Source: Aureimonas sp. OT7 (lineage in GTDB: Bacteria > Pseudomonadota > Alphaproteobacteria > Rhizobiales > Rhizobiaceae). From it: a DNA stretch of 64,000 nucleotides. The number at the start of each line of letters is the position of its first letter. Position 1 is the stretch's first letter. Position numbers and translations under genes: made by a program. The stretch lies in NCBI RefSeq assembly GCF_014844055.1, contig NZ_CP062167.1, positions 2,765,501 to 2,829,500 on the forward strand, written 5' to 3'. The notes below the pieces were generated by a model. It did not search any database. It was given only the letters and a program-made list of their open reading frames with translations, and was not told the origin of the DNA. Positions 8,499 to 16,521 of the stretch are shown piece by piece.

Positions 8499-9152
8499 AT
8501 GAGCGGTTTCAAAGAGCGGCACTACGACTATCTGAGGGATCCGGAGGCGATCTACGCACGCTCCTTCGACACCATCCGGACGGAAGCGGACCTGTCGCGC
8601 TTCACCGCAGATGAGGCCGATGTCGCCACCCGCATCATCCACGCCTGCGGCATGGTGGATATCGCTGCGGACATCGGTTTCACGCCGGGTGCCGTTGCTG
8701 CGGGCATGGAGGCCCTGCGGGCCGGGCGCGCCATCTTCTGCGATGTCCAGATGGTGGCGCGCGGCATCATCCCGCGGCTGCTGCCGAACGGCGTGGACAT
8801 CGTCTGCACCCTCGACGATGCCGGGGTGGCGGACCGCGCCAGGGCCTTGCGGACGACGCGCAGCGCCGCCGCGGTGGACATCTGGGCCGAGCGCATCGAC
8901 GGCGCCATCCTGGTGTTCGGCAATGCGCCCACGGCACTGTTCCGGCTCCTGGAATGCGTGTCGCAGGCCGATGCCCGGCCGGCGCTGGTGGTCGGCATGC
9001 CGGTCGGCTTCGTGGGCGCGGTCGAATCCAAGCAGGCGCTGGCCGAGCGCCCGGAGCTGGCATCCATTATCGTCCACGGACGACGCGGCGGCAGCGCGAT
9101 GGCCGCCGCGACCCTCAACGCAATCGCCATCCTGTCACGCGCCGCTTCGTGA
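8499..9152 (+). CDS. cobH: Precorrin-8X methylmutase (CobH/CbiC)
   Basis: A 217-residue enzyme that moves the C-11 methyl of precorrin-8X to C-12 to give hydrogenobyrinate in aerobic cobalamin synthesis. Family features are YLRDPEAIYARSF at the N-terminus, RIIHACGMVDIAADI with the catalytic-region His48, and FCDVQMVARGI. The C-terminus carries the conserved substrate-binding segments GMPVGFVGAVESK and GRRGGSAMAAATLNA. It stands apart from any other cob gene in the window, which is unusual since cobH normally sits in a cob cluster. Its 3' end overlaps the convergent CoA-transferase gene by 18 bp. Confidence 0.93.
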   Translation: MSGFKERHYDYLRDPEAIYARSFDTIRTEADLSRFTADEADVATRIIHACGMVDIAADIGFTPGAVAAGMEALRAGRAIFCDVQMVARGIIPRLLPNGVDIVCTLDDAGVADRARALRTTRSAAAVDIWAERIDGAILVFGNAPTALFRLLECVSQADARPALVVGMPVGFVGAVESKQALAERPELASIIVHGRRGGSAMAAATLNAIAILSRAAS

Positions 9153-10325
9153 GGCGGCGCCGAGGCCGATCTCGGCCAGTATTTCCTGCGTGTGCTGCCC
9201 AAGCCGTGGCGAAGGCCGCGACAGGGCCAGGTCCGCGTCGGAAAAGCGGATTGGTGTCCTGACGCCGGGCACGGTGCCGCCAAGCGCGGCGTCCTCCGCC
9301 ATGGCGATCCGCATGCCGCGCGCGATGACCTGCGGATCTGCGAAGACATCGGACACGCTGTTGATCGGCCCGGCAGGAACCCCGGTAGCCTCCATCATCG
9401 CCAGGAAGTCATCGCGCCCGTAGGCGGCGATCAGGGGCGCCAGCAGTCCGGTGAGCCGGTCCCGCGATCCGACACGGGCGGCGTTGGTGGCAAAGTCCGG
9501 TTCGGCGGCAAGGCCGGGTTGGCCCAGGGCCTGGCACAATCGCGCAAACTGACCGTCGTTTCCGACGGCAAGGATGACATGGCCATCGGCGACGGCGAAG
9601 ACCTGATAGGGCGCGATGTTGGGATGGGCATTGCCCATGCGGTGCGGGCTGACGCCGGAAACAAGGTAGTTGAGCGCCTGGTTGGCCAGAACGCCGGTCA
9701 TGCAGTCCAGAAGGGCCATGTCGATATGCTGCCCCCTGCCCGTCCTTTCGCGTTGGGCAAGGGCCGCCTGGATGGCGATGACGCCGTAGAGACCGGTGAA
9801 GATATCGGCGAAGGCGACGCCGATCTTCTGCGGCTCTCCGTGCGGATCGCCGGTCAGGTCCATGATGCCGCCAAGCCCTTGCACGATGTAATCGTAGCCG
9901 GCGCGGTGCGCATATGGCCCATCCTGGCCGAAGCCGGTAATGGAACAATAGACGAGCCGGGGGTTCAGCGCCGAGAGGCTCTCATAGTCGAGCCCGTATT
10001 TTCGAAGGCCGCCGAGCTTGAAGTTTTCGATGACGACGTCGGCGCCGGCCGCAAGGCGGCGGGCGGCATCGCGCCCATGTTCCGTCGAAAAGTCCAGCAC
10101 GACCGAGCGTTTGCCGCGGTTGCACGCATGAAAATAAGCCGCACTGAGGTGGTCGCCGTCGATGCCGGGCACGAATGGGGGGCCCCAGCTGCGGGTGTCG
10201 TCACCGCCCGGCGCCTCCACCTTGACCACGTCCGCCCCCAGGTCGGCGAGCGTCTGGCCGATCCAGGGCCCGGCAAGAATCCTGGCAAATTCGACGACCC
10301 GGAGGCCGGCAACCGGTGCTTGCAT
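9135..10325 (-). CDS. Class III CoA-transferase (CaiB/BaiF family)
   Basis: A 396-residue family III acyl-CoA transferase. It begins with LRVVEFARILAGPWIGQTLADLGADVVKVE and has FKLGGLRKYGLDYESL, the segment VAFADIFTGLYG that carries the expected catalytic Asp, and GQHIDMALLDCMTGVLANQ. The family moves CoA between carboxylic acids through a mixed-anhydride intermediate; the substrate pair cannot be inferred here. I start it at the ATG at 10325, because the upstream open frame is not conserved-looking. It is not clearly part of an operon and is divergent from rpfF. Confidence 0.88.
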   Translation of the reverse strand: MQAPVAGLRVVEFARILAGPWIGQTLADLGADVVKVEAPGGDDTRSWGPPFVPGIDGDHLSAAYFHACNRGKRSVVLDFSTEHGRDAARRLAAGADVVIENFKLGGLRKYGLDYESLSALNPRLVYCSITGFGQDGPYAHRAGYDYIVQGLGGIMDLTGDPHGEPQKIGVAFADIFTGLYGVIAIQAALAQRERTGRGQHIDMALLDCMTGVLANQALNYLVSGVSPHRMGNAHPNIAPYQVFAVADGHVILAVGNDGQFARLCQALGQPGLAAEPDFATNAARVGSRDRLTGLLAPLIAAYGRDDFLAMMEATGVPAGPINSVSDVFADPQVIARGMRIAMAEDAALGGTVPGVRTPIRFSDADLALSRPSPRLGQHTQEILAEIGLGAASRSGA

Positions 10326-10686
10326 GGCGTGCGCAATCCCAAAATCGTTTCGGCGGCCCCGGTGTGACACGGGGCCGAACATGGGGCAAGCGCAACGAAT
10401 CAATTGCAAGTTTTTGTTTACAGGATAACTGTTTTTCTCCTTCGGAGGGCCACGCCCTCCGGCTTCGATACCGGCGCGCCAGGACGGCCTGCAGCCTGCC
10501 CTGTCCGCGGCAGAAATTCGATCATGCAGAGTCGTTCGGACAGCAGCATCAAAGGAAGTGACTCAGTTGCAACTATTTGTCGTCCGAAGGGCATTGATGC
10601 ACTTCCGCGTTACAACACAATAAGGGCGGTGTACTATCGTCCGGACAAGTCCCAGTAAATCCTCCCATCGCACCAGGAGCCTCCCG
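10326..10686. other. Intergenic region upstream of rpfF
   Basis: 361 bp without a credible gene, between the divergent CoA-transferase and rpfF. It holds an AT-rich stretch around 10400-10440, the hairpin at 10443-10461, and AGGAG (10674-10678) as the rpfF ribosome-binding site. Short open frames here look like chance. Confidence 0.6.
10443..10461. repeat. Strong short hairpin in the rpfF leader region
   Basis: CGGAGGGC - CAC - GCCCTCCG, a perfect 8-bp GC-rich stem with a 3-nt loop. There is no T-run on either strand at the proper side, so it is not a standard terminator. It could be an operator or structured leader. Confidence 0.5.
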
Positions 10687-11631
10687 ATGACCTTCCAGTT
10701 CTCGACCCCTTCCCAGACCTCCCTCCTCTCCACGGCCGGCATCGGCCTGCCCGACCGCGACGCCTGGACGCCGCTATACTCTGACGTCGATCTGTCGCTC
10801 GACCGCGACGCCGGCATCTACTGGTGTCACCTGCAGCCGCAGTCGCGGCCCAGCGTCACTCCGGAACTGCTTCGCGACGTGACATCGATGCAGTCTTTCC
10901 TGCGCAACCGCATGGCGCAGACGCCCGAAAACGAACTGCCATTCAAGTATTTCGTCGTCGCTTCGCGGTCCACCGGCATCTTCAACCTCGGTGGCGATCT
11001 TCGCCTCTTCGCCAACGCGGTTCGCAAGGGGCAGAAGCTTCTGCTCCAGAAGTATGCCCATTCCTGCGTCGATATCGTCTGGAACAACGTGGTCAGCTAC
11101 GACCAGCCGGTCGTCACCATGGCGCTCGTGCAGGGTGATGCCTTGGGCGGCGGCTTCGAGACGGCTTTGTCCTGCAACGTCATCGTGGCCGAGCGCAGCG
11201 CCCGTTTCGGCCTGCCGGAAGTCCTGTTCAACCTCTTCCCGGGCATGGGCGCCTACAGCCTGATCGCCCGGCGCATCGGCGCCGTGGAAGCGGAGCGCAT
11301 GATCCTCAGCGGCCGCATCTACACCGCGGAAGAACTGCACCGCATCGGGCTCGTCGACGTTCTGGCCGAAGACGGTGAAGGCGAGGCGGCGTTGCGCGCG
11401 TGGTGCGCACGGCAGTCGCGCAGCCACAACGCCATGCAGGCGGTGTTCCGCACTCGCAACCGGGTGGCCGGCATCTCGCTCCAGGAGCTGCGCGATGTCG
11501 TCGACATCTGGGTCGATGCCGCGATGCGTCTTGCGCCGTCCGATCTGAAGAAGATGGAGCGCCTTGCCGCCGCCCAGGATCGTCGCTGCAACATAGCCCG
11601 CGAGCAGGACGCGCTGATTGCGGCTGAATGA
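10687..11631 (+). CDS. rpfF: DSF synthase RpfF homologue (bifunctional crotonase)
   Basis: A 314-residue crotonase-fold protein closely patterned on Xanthomonas RpfF, which dehydrates 3-hydroxyacyl-ACP and hydrolyses the thioester to release diffusible signal factor (cis-2-unsaturated fatty acids). It carries FNLGGDLRLF (100-109), ALVQGDALGGGFETALSC and GLPEVLFNLFPGMGAYSLIARR. Glu158 and Glu178 are spaced exactly 20 residues apart like the catalytic Glu141/Glu161 of Xcc RpfF. The C-terminal IWVDAAMRL motif is also shared. AGGAG lies eight bases before the ATG. It converges with the rpfC-like gene, with five bases between the stops, as in Xanthomonas. An ordinary enoyl-CoA hydratase is much less likely. 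Confidence 0.92.
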   Translation: MTFQFSTPSQTSLLSTAGIGLPDRDAWTPLYSDVDLSLDRDAGIYWCHLQPQSRPSVTPELLRDVTSMQSFLRNRMAQTPENELPFKYFVVASRSTGIFNLGGDLRLFANAVRKGQKLLLQKYAHSCVDIVWNNVVSYDQPVVTMALVQGDALGGGFETALSCNVIVAERSARFGLPEVLFNLFPGMGAYSLIARRIGAVEAERMILSGRIYTAEELHRIGLVDVLAEDGEGEAALRAWCARQSRSHNAMQAVFRTRNRVAGISLQELRDVVDIWVDAAMRLAPSDLKKMERLAAAQDRRCNIAREQDALIAAE

Positions 11632-11636
11632 GGCGG

Positions 11637-14183
11637 TCAGGCGCCCTGATCGCGGTCGGAGATCAGAAGCGGCCGACGCGCATGCTGACGCAACAGGATC
11701 GAGCGGGCGGTTTCAAACTCCTGCTCGATCCTTTCCACGACGCCGGGCCCGGTCTTGACCAGTTCCTGCGACGATTGCGGACGCCAGTTGCGGCACGATT
11801 CCGCCACGCGGAGCACACCGATATTGCCCGCGCCGCTCTGAAGCGCGTGCGCCTTCTCCGCATACCCGGCGACATCGCCGGCCGCGACAACCTCCCGCAG
11901 CTCCAGCAGCAGCGCGCTGCCATCCGTCAGGAAGTCGGAAATAACCGCTGCAACGAAGGCCGGGCCGCCTAGGGTCTCGAGGTTCTTCAACATCGCCGTG
12001 TCGACATGCTGGTCACCTTCGCCGGCGCGTGCCGACGGCACCTCCGTCTCGCTGACGAGCTTCAGGTCCGCCACCGGCCTTCGATTTTCTTCCAGGGCGG
12101 CACCGTCGCCGTGCTCGGCGAACAAAAGGTCGATCTTGTCGAGCAAGGCAGGCCCGTTGACGGGCTTCGTCAGGCAGGCGTCCATGCCGGCTCCCACCGC
12201 GCGGTCGCTTGCCGCCCTGGTGGCGTCGGCGGTCAGGCCGACGATCGGCAGATGTGGCCGGCCAAGCGACATCATGCGAAACAGCTTGGTGGATTCCACG
12301 CCGTCCATGCCCGGCATGTTCAGGTCCATCAGCACGAAATCGACACCGCCCGCCTCCATGGCGTCGAGGGCCGCCTCGCCGTCGCCGACGACCTTGACGT
12401 GGTGCCCACCCGCTTCGAGTATCCGGCTGATGACCTTCTGGTTGACGCGGTTGTCGTCGGCCAGAAGGATGCGCAACCCCTTTTCGCGGCGCACGATGGT
12501 AGAATGGCTACCCGATGCGGCTTCCGTAGCGCGCCTTACCAGTCGCATCGCGTGCATGAGATCCTCCCCGAAGCGTTCCTCGCCGACGATGCAGGGAACG
12601 ATGTGCCTGACAGCCGCCGCCGGGAGCCCGTTGGACCGGCGGGATATACCGAATATGCCTGTCGGAGCGGCCGTCTTGAGATGTGAAACGAACTGCGCCG
12701 GATCGGCCTGTTCCGGCCAGCCGTCCTCCATCTCGACAAGCAGCACCACGCGATGCCGGATTTCGTCCGGGGCCGGCAGCACGATCTGCGTTACGGCCTG
12801 CTCCACCGTCCCGGCCAGTACGGCGATACCGCTGTCGCGCTGTATCACGGGCGGCACGACGCCGCCATAGACATCCGACGGATCGAGAAGGATCACCTTC
12901 GTCTCGGACAGGAGCGAGCCGACGGGCGCTTCCGCTTCCGTGGCCTTGCGCACGGGGATACGCACGCGGAACAGGCTGCCCGTGCCCAGGCTGCTGCTGA
13001 CCTCGATCTCGCCGCGCTGCAGCTCCACCAGTTCCCGCACGATGGCAAGGCCGAGCCCCGTGCCGCCGAAGCGGTTGAGAATGGTCGCGTTGGCCTGCGT
13101 GAACCGCTTGAAGATGACCTGCTGCTCCTCATCGGTCATGCCGATGCCGGTATCCTCGACCTCGAACAGCAGCGACGGCCCGCCCTTGCCCTCGACATAG
13201 TCGACGGACAGGGTCACGGACCCGGTTTCGGTGAACTTGATCGCATTGCCGACGAGGTTGATGAGAACTTCCCGCATGCGCCGCTCGTCGGCGGTCAGCA
13301 GCGACGGCGTGCGTGCGGTCGCGAACAGGTGGAACGCGATGTCCTTCGCCCGCGCCTGCACGGCTCCGACGTCGCGCACACCCGCCAGAAGCTCCAGCGG
13401 ATCGAAGGTCACGGGCGTCAGTCGCAGACGGCCGGATTCGATGCTGGACAGATCGAGAAGGTCGTTGATCTGCGACAGGAGCGCGCTCGAGGCGACGCGG
13501 ATCGTATCCACCATGTCGCGCTGATCGCGCCGGAGCGTGGTGTCCACGAGCAGGTCCGTCGATCCCATGATGGCGTTGAGCGGGGTTCGCAATTCGTGGC
13601 TGACGCTGGTGAGGAAGGCGGATTTCGCCCGGTTTGCCTGCTCGGCGGCCTCCTTGGCGCGTGAGAGGCTGCGGATCAGCGTTGCGGCATAGAGCGGCAG
13701 GATGACGATGCCGCCGAGAAGGCCACCCGACAGGAGCGGCTGGCTCTGCCAGTAGGGCGAGCTGAGGATGACCGCCAGGAAGCCGAGCGTACCGGCCACC
13801 GTTGCGGAATAAAGATAGGCTTCGCCATAGCGGAAGCCGTTGCCGAGGATGATCCAGTAATAGAACGGGTAGAGTATGGCGACGGAGCCCTGCCCGATGG
13901 CAAGGCCGAACGACAGGAGCACGAGGTCGACGGCCATCGCGACGATGCGACGGACAGTGGATATCCCCGGTCGCCATAGCAGATGCGCCAGAAGAAGCGT
14001 GGCCGAGATCAGGTAAAGCACGGCGATCAGGCGCGCCGCGAAGGCGGTTTCCCCCCGGGGCATGAAGAACAGCGTGAAGATCAAAATCGCGAGAGAGATG
14101 ACGGCACGGTTGAGCGTGATCTCGTGTTCGCGATCTGGGCGCCTGCGAAACCAGGCCGCCCATTCTTTGATAATCACACTCAA
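11637..14183 (-). CDS. rpfC: RpfC-type hybrid histidine kinase (DSF sensor)
   Basis: An 848-residue hybrid kinase. The membrane sensor (about 25-172, five spans) ends with WIILGNGFRYGEAYLYSATV and SPYWQSQPLLSGGLLGGI, segments shared with Xanthomonas RpfC. HisKA follows with SHELRTPLN (His196), then HATPase (VLINLVGNAIKF, DTGIGM, GGTGLGL), a receiver (about 570-690, phospho-acceptor Asp620, Lys673) and a C-terminal HPt (His779 in AHALQSGAGNIG). RpfC senses DSF and restrains RpfF through its receiver. The start is TTG at 14183 behind GAACGAG. It follows the response regulator gene by 42 bp, the layout of rpfG-rpfC. Confidence 0.92.
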   Translation of the reverse strand: MSVIIKEWAAWFRRRPDREHEITLNRAVISLAILIFTLFFMPRGETAFAARLIAVLYLISATLLLAHLLWRPGISTVRRIVAMAVDLVLLSFGLAIGQGSVAILYPFYYWIILGNGFRYGEAYLYSATVAGTLGFLAVILSSPYWQSQPLLSGGLLGGIVILPLYAATLIRSLSRAKEAAEQANRAKSAFLTSVSHELRTPLNAIMGSTDLLVDTTLRRDQRDMVDTIRVASSALLSQINDLLDLSSIESGRLRLTPVTFDPLELLAGVRDVGAVQARAKDIAFHLFATARTPSLLTADERRMREVLINLVGNAIKFTETGSVTLSVDYVEGKGGPSLLFEVEDTGIGMTDEEQQVIFKRFTQANATILNRFGGTGLGLAIVRELVELQRGEIEVSSSLGTGSLFRVRIPVRKATEAEAPVGSLLSETKVILLDPSDVYGGVVPPVIQRDSGIAVLAGTVEQAVTQIVLPAPDEIRHRVVLLVEMEDGWPEQADPAQFVSHLKTAAPTGIFGISRRSNGLPAAAVRHIVPCIVGEERFGEDLMHAMRLVRRATEAASGSHSTIVRREKGLRILLADDNRVNQKVISRILEAGGHHVKVVGDGEAALDAMEAGGVDFVLMDLNMPGMDGVESTKLFRMMSLGRPHLPIVGLTADATRAASDRAVGAGMDACLTKPVNGPALLDKIDLLFAEHGDGAALEENRRPVADLKLVSETEVPSARAGEGDQHVDTAMLKNLETLGGPAFVAAVISDFLTDGSALLLELREVVAAGDVAGYAEKAHALQSGAGNIGVLRVAESCRNWRPQSSQELVKTGPGVVERIEQEFETARSILLRQHARRPLLISDRDQGA

Positions 14184-14225
14184 AGCTCGTTCTGATCCGC
14201 CGTTAAGCCGTTCTCGTTTGTTGTC

Positions 14226-16376
14226 TTATGCGGCGTTGCCGACCGCCTGCCTGTTGTCGAGCAGCGCCCGCAGACAGGCGTCGGCGGCCACCGGACGTCC
14301 GAGATAGAAACCCTGCGCCAGTTCGCATTTTTCCTCTTTGAGGAAGGCGAGCTGCTCGGCGGTTTCCACACCTTCGGCCACCACGTGCAGCTTCAGCCCA
14401 TGAGCCAGCCTGATGATCGCACGCACGATGGCGGCGTCCGCCTCGCTGCCCGGGATTGCCTCCAGAAACCCGCGATCGATCTTGATTGCGTCGATGGGCA
14501 GCATCTTGACCCGGAGCAGCGACGAATATCCCGTTCCGAAATCGTCGAGTGTCAGCCGGATGCCCATGTTGTGCAGTACGGCCAGGCGCGGGGTCGGGTT
14601 CTGTACCGGATCGAAGAACGTGTTCTCCGTCAGCTCCAGTTCCAGATTGGACGATGGCAGGCCGGTGTCGGCCAGCACACGCGACACCATCTTCGGAATG
14701 TCGTCGTAATTGAACTGAACCGGCGCCAGATTGACGGCCATGGTGAGGCTTTCGAAGCCCATGGACCGCCATTCCTGCGCCTGCCGGCATGCTTCTCGCA
14801 GGACCCAGTCGGAAATGGGCGCGATCAGCCCCGTCTCTTCGGCGACGCTCAGGAACTCTGCCGGCGACAGCAGCCCGCGTTGCGGATGCTGCCAGCGTAT
14901 CAACGCCTCCACGCCGGAGATCCGGCGCGTGGCGATATCCACCTGCGGCTGGTAATGCAGCACGAACTCGCCCCGCGCCAGTGCATCGCGCATGGCCGCC
15001 TCCAGCAGGGAGGATTCCTTGATGCGGGCCCGCAGGTCGGCGGCGAAGACGCTGTATCGGTTGCGGCCTTCGGATTTGGCCTGGTACATCGCCAGATCGG
15101 CATTCTTGAGAATTTCGTTGACGTCCTGGCCATGCGGGCCGATCAACGCGATGCCGAGGCTTGCCGTGGCGTTGACCCTGTGGCGGGCGACGTCGATCGG
15201 GTCGGACAGGGTGGATACGATCCGGCGGGCCAGCGATTCCGCTTCCGAAACGTCGGAGATCCCCTCCTGCAGAAAAGCGAACTCGTCGCCGCCCAGGCGG
15301 GACAGGGTCGTGTTCTCGTCGATCAGCAGCTTCAACCGCTGGGCGATCGACTGCAGGAGCTGATCGCCGACATAATGGCCGAGCGTATCGTTGACGGTCT
15401 TGAAGCGGTCGATGTCCAGAAGGTGCAGCGCATGCATGCGCCCCGGCCGGGCCGGCTCCAGCAGAAGCGACTGGACGCGGTTCGACAGATAGGTCCGGTT
15501 GGGCAGGCCGGTCAGCCCGTCATGAAGGGCCAACTCGCGCAGGCGCTCGTGCGCCATCTTCTGCTCGCTGACATCGAGCGACGAAGTCAGCACGCCGACG
15601 ACCTTGCTGTTGGCATCCATCAGCGGCGACTTCGTCGTCAGGAAGTAGCGTTCGCTCCCCTCGGGAGACTGGATCGCTTCCTCGTAGGCAGGGTGCGGCA
15701 GGCCCCGGGTCAGGACGCTGCGCTCCACCTGGCGAAGCCGCGCAACGTCCGTCCCCGCCAGAAGCGTTTCCGCGGGAAGGCCGACGCAGGCGGCCGGATC
15801 GCGGCCCGAATAGACGGCAAACATCGCATTCACGAAGACGCATCGGCCATCGCGATCGGTGGCGCTGATGAGCGCCGGCACCGTATCGATGACCTGCGCC
15901 AGTTGCTCGCGACTGTCGCGCACGGCGATCTGGCGGAAATACTCGCTGTCCAGCAATCGGCGCTCCAGCGCCTGCGCCTTCAGCTTGACGCTCTGCTGCT
16001 GGCGGCGGAACTTCAGGAAGTTGCGCGCCCGGCTGACGAACTCTTCGTGGTTGACGGGCGTCTGCAGAAAGTCCGTGGCGCCGGCCTCGAGCGCCATGAG
16101 CCGAAAACTGAGATCCTCGTAGGCCGTCAGCACGATGATGGGAACGTCGGCGGAGTTGGGCATGTCGCGCAGCCGACGGGTCAACTGGGCGCCGTCCATG
16201 CCCGGCATCTTGTAGTCCGTAATGATGAGGTCCGGCTCGCCTTCTTCGAGCCAGTCGAGCATCCGGAACGGGCTTGCGAAGGTTTTGACGTTGACGTCCT
16301 CTCCCGCGAGCTTCGACAGGCGAGAGTATATCCTTTGGTTGCTGCCTTGATCATCAACAACGACTATCAATGACAT
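14226..16376 (-). CDS. RpfG-like response regulator with PAS-GGDEF-EAL output
   Basis: A 716-residue protein from the ATG at 16376; an alternative ATG at 16409 adds 11 residues. The receiver (1-115) has the acidic pair in VVVDD and phospho-acceptor Asp54 (IITDYKMPG), but the usual Lys before Pro is Thr (LQTPVN). The helical linker NFLKFRRQQQSVKLKAQALE resembles that of RpfG. A PAS domain (about 160-270), an intact GGDEF (362-366, no RxxD inhibitory site) and an intact EAL domain (ALIRW, ELTEN, DDFGTG, IKID, AEGVET) follow. It should make or, more likely, break down cyclic di-GMP in response to RpfC. RpfG uses HD-GYP instead, while Burkholderia RpfR is PAS-GGDEF-EAL. Confidence 0.9.
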   Translation of the reverse strand: MSLIVVVDDQGSNQRIYSRLSKLAGEDVNVKTFASPFRMLDWLEEGEPDLIITDYKMPGMDGAQLTRRLRDMPNSADVPIIVLTAYEDLSFRLMALEAGATDFLQTPVNHEEFVSRARNFLKFRRQQQSVKLKAQALERRLLDSEYFRQIAVRDSREQLAQVIDTVPALISATDRDGRCVFVNAMFAVYSGRDPAACVGLPAETLLAGTDVARLRQVERSVLTRGLPHPAYEEAIQSPEGSERYFLTTKSPLMDANSKVVGVLTSSLDVSEQKMAHERLRELALHDGLTGLPNRTYLSNRVQSLLLEPARPGRMHALHLLDIDRFKTVNDTLGHYVGDQLLQSIAQRLKLLIDENTTLSRLGGDEFAFLQEGISDVSEAESLARRIVSTLSDPIDVARHRVNATASLGIALIGPHGQDVNEILKNADLAMYQAKSEGRNRYSVFAADLRARIKESSLLEAAMRDALARGEFVLHYQPQVDIATRRISGVEALIRWQHPQRGLLSPAEFLSVAEETGLIAPISDWVLREACRQAQEWRSMGFESLTMAVNLAPVQFNYDDIPKMVSRVLADTGLPSSNLELELTENTFFDPVQNPTPRLAVLHNMGIRLTLDDFGTGYSSLLRVKMLPIDAIKIDRGFLEAIPGSEADAAIVRAIIRLAHGLKLHVVAEGVETAEQLAFLKEEKCELAQGFYLGRPVAADACLRALLDNRQAVGNAA

Positions 16377-16442
16377 GAGTGCGAACGCCTTGTTTAAACG
16401 CTCCGACATCCGGAGTGCTGTTTCGGCACCGGTAAACGGGCC

Positions 16443-16458
16443 AAGTAAAAACTTACTT
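16443..16458. promoter_or_regulatory. Inverted repeat upstream of the response regulator-rpfC operon
   Basis: AAGTAA - AAAC - TTACTT, a perfect 6-bp dyad in an AT-rich patch between the diguanylate cyclase gene and the response regulator. It lies about 70 bp upstream of the latter's start. It suggests a separate promoter with an operator for the operon. Confidence 0.4.
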
Positions 16459-16521
16459 TACCGTTTCGGCCAAAGGAAGGAAAACGGAATTACAACCGGC
16501 ATGGCATGCTGTGGAACGCTC

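Noticed and set aside
10563..10817. 84-codon minus-strand frame overlapping the rpfF start
   Set aside because: No start signal and no family pattern; it overlaps a strongly supported gene.
10687..11631. rpfF as a plain enoyl-CoA hydratase forming a fatty-acid pathway with the nearby CoA-transferase
   Set aside because: The FNLGGDL, LFPGMGAYS and IWVDAAM segments and the facing rpfC are specific to DSF synthases, and the CoA-transferase is divergent.
14385..16373. 662-codon plus-strand frame opposite the response regulator
   Set aside because: Antisense shadow of the REC-PAS-GGDEF-EAL gene; low-complexity His/Gln/Arg-rich translation.
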